DNA from: Rhizorhapis sp. SPR117
GTDB taxonomy: Bacteria; Pseudomonadota; Alphaproteobacteria; Sphingomonadales; Sphingomonadaceae
DNA: 64,000 nucleotides
Direction: 5' to 3'
Assembly (NCBI RefSeq): GCF_021742065.1
Contig: NZ_JAKKIE010000016.1
Span: 7,688-71,687, forward strand
A program made the translations under genes and the position numbers. The notes below the pieces were generated by a model. That model ran no database searches, was not told the DNA's origin, and saw nothing but the letters and a program-made list of their open reading frames with translations. The stretch's first letter is position 1. Each line of letters opens with the position of its first letter. Shown here in pieces: positions 60,746 through 64,000 of this stretch.

Positions 60746-61792
60746 TTACCCGTGCTTCAGGAAATGCCCGGCATCGCTGGGCTGGAGTTGAACCCGCAGG
60801 ATCGCCGCCAGTCGCTCCTTGCCGAAGGCGACAAGATCGTCGTTGAAGTCCCCCAGCCTCGGCTCGAGAGGCACGACCGCGATGCCCGCCTGGATCGCCC
60901 GTTCGGTCAGCGTCGTGAGTGCGCCCGCACCGGCCGGATCGTCGTCGCGCGCGACATAGAGGCGCTTCAAGCCCGCCGGGAACCGGATAGCGGCGAGATG
61001 GGCGGCCGAGAGTCCCGCGATTCCCGGCATCGCGGGTATGATCTGACGCAGCGACAGCATGGTCTCGATGCCTTCGCCCGCCATCATCACGGCTCCGCTC
61101 TGCCCGAACCGCACCCCGTTTCCGAGCAGATGGCCCATGGCGCGGCGAGGATATGCGACCGGCGCTTTGCCCGAACCGTCGAGTGCGAGCCAGGTGCGAT
61201 GAATTCCCGTGATGCTGCCATCGAGATCGGTGACCGCCGCGATCATCGCCGGCCATGCGGGGCGGACGCCTGGGGCGTCCTCGTCCGATGCTCGATACCA
61301 GCAATGGCGATGGAAGCGCAGCGCCTCGCTGCCGGTGAGATTGGTGATGTGCCGGGACGCGAGATAGGTTCGCACCAGACTGCCCTCGATCGGCTTTGCG
61401 GCCGCATTCAGTCGCCGTGCCGCCTCCGGTGTGCCGGTTGGCGCCTTTGTTCGTCGGACAGGCCGGTCCTCGCTCGGTGCTGGTATCGGCAGACTGAGGA
61501 AACGCCGGGCCTCGTCGAGTGTCTCGCGCATGGTCCGGCATCCTCGGGCGACGGCGATGATGTCGAGCAGGTCGCCATGGTCGCCATTTTGCGCGTCGGT
61601 CCATTTGCCAGCCGCGCCGCGTCCGTCGGGGGACGCAGCGAGACGGACATAGAGGCTGCGCCCCGGCGTGTTATGGACATCGCCCACCAGCCAGTATCGG
61701 CCCTCCTTGTGGCCCTTCGAGAGATAATGGCGGCAGACGCCCTCCGCGTTATCGGCAAGGCGGCAGGCGATCTGGCTGGCTGGACTTTGCAT
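60746..61792 (-). CDS. TOPRIM-domain primase-like protein
   Basis: A 348-aa protein. The N-terminal part (GRYWLVGDVHNTPGRSLYVR, GDLLDIIAVARGC) is followed by a TOPRIM domain: GIETMLSLRQ with the catalytic Glu and LYVARDDDPAGAGALTTL with the DxD-like acidic cluster. Such proteins are primase-type or DNA-handling enzymes in ICEs. It starts 11 bp after the helicase stop. Confidence 0.85.
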   Translation of the reverse strand: MQSPASQIACRLADNAEGVCRHYLSKGHKEGRYWLVGDVHNTPGRSLYVRLAASPDGRGAAGKWTDAQNGDHGDLLDIIAVARGCRTMRETLDEARRFLSLPIPAPSEDRPVRRTKAPTGTPEAARRLNAAAKPIEGSLVRTYLASRHITNLTGSEALRFHRHCWYRASDEDAPGVRPAWPAMIAAVTDLDGSITGIHRTWLALDGSGKAPVAYPRRAMGHLLGNGVRFGQSGAVMMAGEGIETMLSLRQIIPAMPGIAGLSAAHLAAIRFPAGLKRLYVARDDDPAGAGALTTLTERAIQAGIAVVPLEPRLGDFNDDLVAFGKERLAAILRVQLQPSDAGHFLKHG

Positions 61793-61803
61793 GACGGGGC
61801 TCC

Positions 61804-63921
61804 TCAGGCTGCCTTGCGCGAGGAAAGCTTCTCGACCGGGAAACGATCGAACAGGCCGTCCAGTACGCCGGCGCCGACAGCCCCTGTCGGCACGTAGAGC
61901 TTAAGCTTCCACGAGACGATCTCCGAGATCAACCCCATGGCTTTGAGGCGCTCGATACCCAGATCGTTGAACCCGGTGAGTTCGATCCGCCATTCGTTCA
62001 TCGCCCGGACGCGCTGGAGTTTCTGGTTCTGCGCCAGATGCAGCGCGACTTCACCCGACATCAGCATGGCAAGCGCTTTCTCGCCGGTTATGCGCACCGG
62101 CACATCGTCGTCATTGGCGACGCGCGCGGCCCATGCCGGGGACACCCGGCGGCCGATGACACGCTCGCCGTCATCGCTCTGGAGCCGGTAGACCCGCGTC
62201 GACTCGTCAGGCAACAGCTTCCAGATCGGGAGCAGCAGCCCCGAGACCATGTGCAGGGTCGAGGCCTCATGGCTCGGCAGTCCGGCAAGTTCGGCTTGCC
62301 ATGCAGCGCTGAAGGTCGCTTGGTCGGCCTCCTCCCACTGGCTCGCGCTCAGCATCTCGGTCGCCATCACGCTGTCGGTCAGCGGCCAGATGAGCCGCAC
62401 GCGCGGGTGGATCGCACCGTCATCATCGGTGACGCTGCGCGCCCGGCGCTGGACGGCTGCCCGGCCGGTCTTCACGTTCACCAGCAGCTTGGCTCCGCGA
62501 TCGTCGACTTGTGATAGCGCATCGGCGAGCGAGAGCGGCATCAGCCGATCCTTACGCTCGATGGTGAGCAGCGCGGTCTGCGCCCCGGTGCCTGGATGCG
62601 TATAGATCGGCGCACGCCCGACAATACGGAAGCTCTCGGCCTGCAACGTCTCCAGCCCAACCTCATAGCTGCCGGACGCCTGCGCCTGTTCGATCCGCGC
62701 AGTGAGCAGCCCTTCGAACGCCTCGAACAGCAGGTTCTGCATATCGACCGTCAGCGCCAGCATCCGGTTCAGGAAGATGTTGATGCCGGGCAGCTCGTCG
62801 CGCAGGCCGCCGTCGCTGTCGATCAGCGACAGGCCGGTCGCCGCCTCGAAGCGATCGAGCGAGCAGCCCTCGACCTTGCCGCGCGAGAGCAGCACATAGA
62901 GCTGGCGCAGCGCATCGCGCGCATACCAGCTCTCCAGATTGTCCGCCGCGCTGAACATATTCTGCCCGCCGGTCTGGCGCTGGCCGCGCGTGATCGCGCC
63001 CAGCGAATCGAGGCGCCGAGCGATCGTCGAGATGAAGCGCTTTTGCGCCTTCACATCGGTGGAGACCGGCCGGAATAGCGGGGGCTGCTTCTGATTGGTG
63101 CGGTTGGTCCTCCCGAAGCCCTGGATCGCGGCATCGGCCTTCCATCCGGCTTCGAGCAGATAATGGATGCGCCGCCGCTGGTTCATCGCGCCGAGATCGG
63201 CATGATAGGACCGCCCGGTGCCGCCGGCTTCGGAGAAGACGAGAATCTGCTTCCTGTCCTGCTGGAACGCATCGGTCTCATGGAGGGCAGCCGAAGCCGG
63301 ACGATTCTCGACCGCAAAACGAACGGAACCATCGTCATTCTTCTTCGGCACGACGCGACGCGAGCGGCCTGTGACCTCCGCCACCCTGTCCGTCCCGAAA
63401 TGCTGGACGATCTGATCGAGCGCGCCGGGCACCGGTGGCAGCGCTGCGAGCCGCTCGATCATAGCATCGCGGCGGCGTACCGCCTCGCGATTGACGACGG
63501 GCACACCATTCTCGTCGCTGACCGGCCGGGAGGAGAGATTGCCGTCGCCATCGGAGAACGGCTCGTAGAGCTGCACCGGGAAACTGTGCTGGAGGTAAGA
63601 GAGAACGCCGTCCCTCGGCGTGATGTCCACCGACACATCATGCCATTCGTCGGCCGGGATCTCGGCAAGGCGGCGTTCCTGCATTGCCTCGCCGGTCGAG
63701 ACGATCTGGACCACTGCTGCATGGCCTGCCTCCAGGTCGCGCGCGATGCTGGCGATGACGGCGGGCGTCTGCATGCTGGTGATGAGGTGGTTGAAGAAGC
63801 GCTGAAGCATACCCTGATAGGCGGATTTGGCCTGCGCCTTGGCCTGCCGGTTGAGCGTGCCATGGGATGCGCTGGTGACGCCGGCGGCTTCGAGGGCCGC
63901 GTCGAGATTATTGTGGATCAC
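61804..63921 (-). CDS. Strawberry-notch-type helicase, C-terminal half
   Basis: A 705-aa protein matching the C-terminal part of bacterial strawberry-notch helicases: AVVQIVSTGEAMQERRLAEI, QILVFSEAGGTGRSYHADLG, AIQGFGRTNRTNQKQPPLFR and RFISTIARRLDSLGAITRGQ, i.e. the second RecA-like lobe. The first lobe with Walker A and DEXX is absent: an in-frame stop lies just upstream of the GTG start (63921). A perfect palindrome lies at 63925-63944. The gene is either split or broken at this point; the rest may lie beyond the window. Confidence 0.8.
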   Translation of the reverse strand: MIHNNLDAALEAAGVTSASHGTLNRQAKAQAKSAYQGMLQRFFNHLITSMQTPAVIASIARDLEAGHAAVVQIVSTGEAMQERRLAEIPADEWHDVSVDITPRDGVLSYLQHSFPVQLYEPFSDGDGNLSSRPVSDENGVPVVNREAVRRRDAMIERLAALPPVPGALDQIVQHFGTDRVAEVTGRSRRVVPKKNDDGSVRFAVENRPASAALHETDAFQQDRKQILVFSEAGGTGRSYHADLGAMNQRRRIHYLLEAGWKADAAIQGFGRTNRTNQKQPPLFRPVSTDVKAQKRFISTIARRLDSLGAITRGQRQTGGQNMFSAADNLESWYARDALRQLYVLLSRGKVEGCSLDRFEAATGLSLIDSDGGLRDELPGINIFLNRMLALTVDMQNLLFEAFEGLLTARIEQAQASGSYEVGLETLQAESFRIVGRAPIYTHPGTGAQTALLTIERKDRLMPLSLADALSQVDDRGAKLLVNVKTGRAAVQRRARSVTDDDGAIHPRVRLIWPLTDSVMATEMLSASQWEEADQATFSAAWQAELAGLPSHEASTLHMVSGLLLPIWKLLPDESTRVYRLQSDDGERVIGRRVSPAWAARVANDDDVPVRITGEKALAMLMSGEVALHLAQNQKLQRVRAMNEWRIELTGFNDLGIERLKAMGLISEIVSWKLKLYVPTGAVGAGVLDGLFDRFPVEKLSSRKAA

Positions 63922-63924
63922 CTC

Positions 63925-63944
63925 TTATCGCGAGGTCGCGATAA
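63925..63944. repeat. Perfect palindrome at the helicase breakpoint
   Basis: TTATCGCGAGGTCGCGATAA: 9-bp arms around GG, 4 bp upstream of the GTG start. Could be a recombination site, operator or hairpin. Confidence 0.65.
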
Positions 63945-64000
63945 TGTGAAGGAACGCGGCGCAGGCCCGCAAAGCCGCGGAACACCCCGCCACGTCCTTC

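Noticed and set aside
60102..61604. 500-codon minus-strand frame overlapping DUF2493 and TOPRIM genes
   Set aside because: Arg/Pro/Ser-rich shadow of two well-supported genes in other frames.
63908..64000. Minus-strand frame entering from the window edge above the helicase
   Set aside because: Only about 30 codons are visible and it lacks any family pattern; may be the tail of a gene beyond the window.
1..64000. tRNA or rRNA genes serving as an integration site
   Set aside because: I looked for cloverleaf and CCA-type ends near the recombinases and saw none; a dedicated scan would be needed to exclude them.

Overview
The window looks like a large integrative/conjugative element or conjugative plasmid segment from a high-GC alphaproteobacterium, most likely a sphingomonad (inference from GC content, the trb-type conjugation set, DUF736/DUF2274/DUF2285/DUF2493/strawberry-notch companions and HfaABD-type adhesin genes). 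Almost every gene lies on the minus strand, so the element is best read from 64000 down to 1.

Maintenance and transfer (64.0-44.6 kb). Reading leftwards: a strawberry-notch-type helicase (C-terminal half only), a TOPRIM protein, a DUF2493 protein, a VapBC-like pair (plus strand), three DUF736 paralogues, HU, an XRE regulator, a frameshifted DUF6499-DUF2285 gene, an AlpA-like regulator, RepA followed by three iteron-like repeats, an adenine/cytosine-N4 methyltransferase, DUF2840, TraF fused in frame to DUF736, a lytic transglycosylase, a possible oriT, a VirD2-like relaxase, the TraG coupling protein and a CopG-like protein.

Inserted block (44.5-23.7 kb). In this family copG is normally followed directly by trbB. 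Here about 20.9 kb lies between them: two related, convergent tyrosine recombinases (one flanked by a perfect 17-bp inverted repeat), then one long same-strand series. That series is an EAL-domain protein, four or five tiny ATGA-coupled genes, hfaA-hfaB-hfaD (secreted amyloid-like adhesin with a CsgG-type exporter), a periplasmic peptidoglycan-binding-like protein, a complete tolQ-tolR-tolA-tolB-pal set, ompW, cpoB, a small membrane protein with a winged-helix regulator, and a LysR regulator.

Mating-pair formation (23.7-14.3 kb). trbB-C-D-E-J-K-L-F-G-I and DUF2274, mostly overlapping by ATGA, encode the type IV secretion channel. A PIN-domain toxin-antitoxin pair follows on the plus strand.

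Second adhesin copy and defence island (13.1-0 kb). A second, diverged hfaA-hfaB-hfaD operon comes next. It is followed by an XRE/IrrE-type metallopeptidase pair, a two-gene nuclease-NACHT STAND ATPase plus TPR operon (likely anti-phage), a small Cys-rich protein, and a PD-(D/E)XK nuclease plus transglutaminase-like pair.

The most unusual features are the duplicated hfa operons on one mobile element, the linkage of one of them to an EAL protein and a full accessory Tol-Pal system, the STAND-NTPase/TPR pair, and a 116-bp gap-free repeat upstream of both hfaA (copy 1) and trbB.
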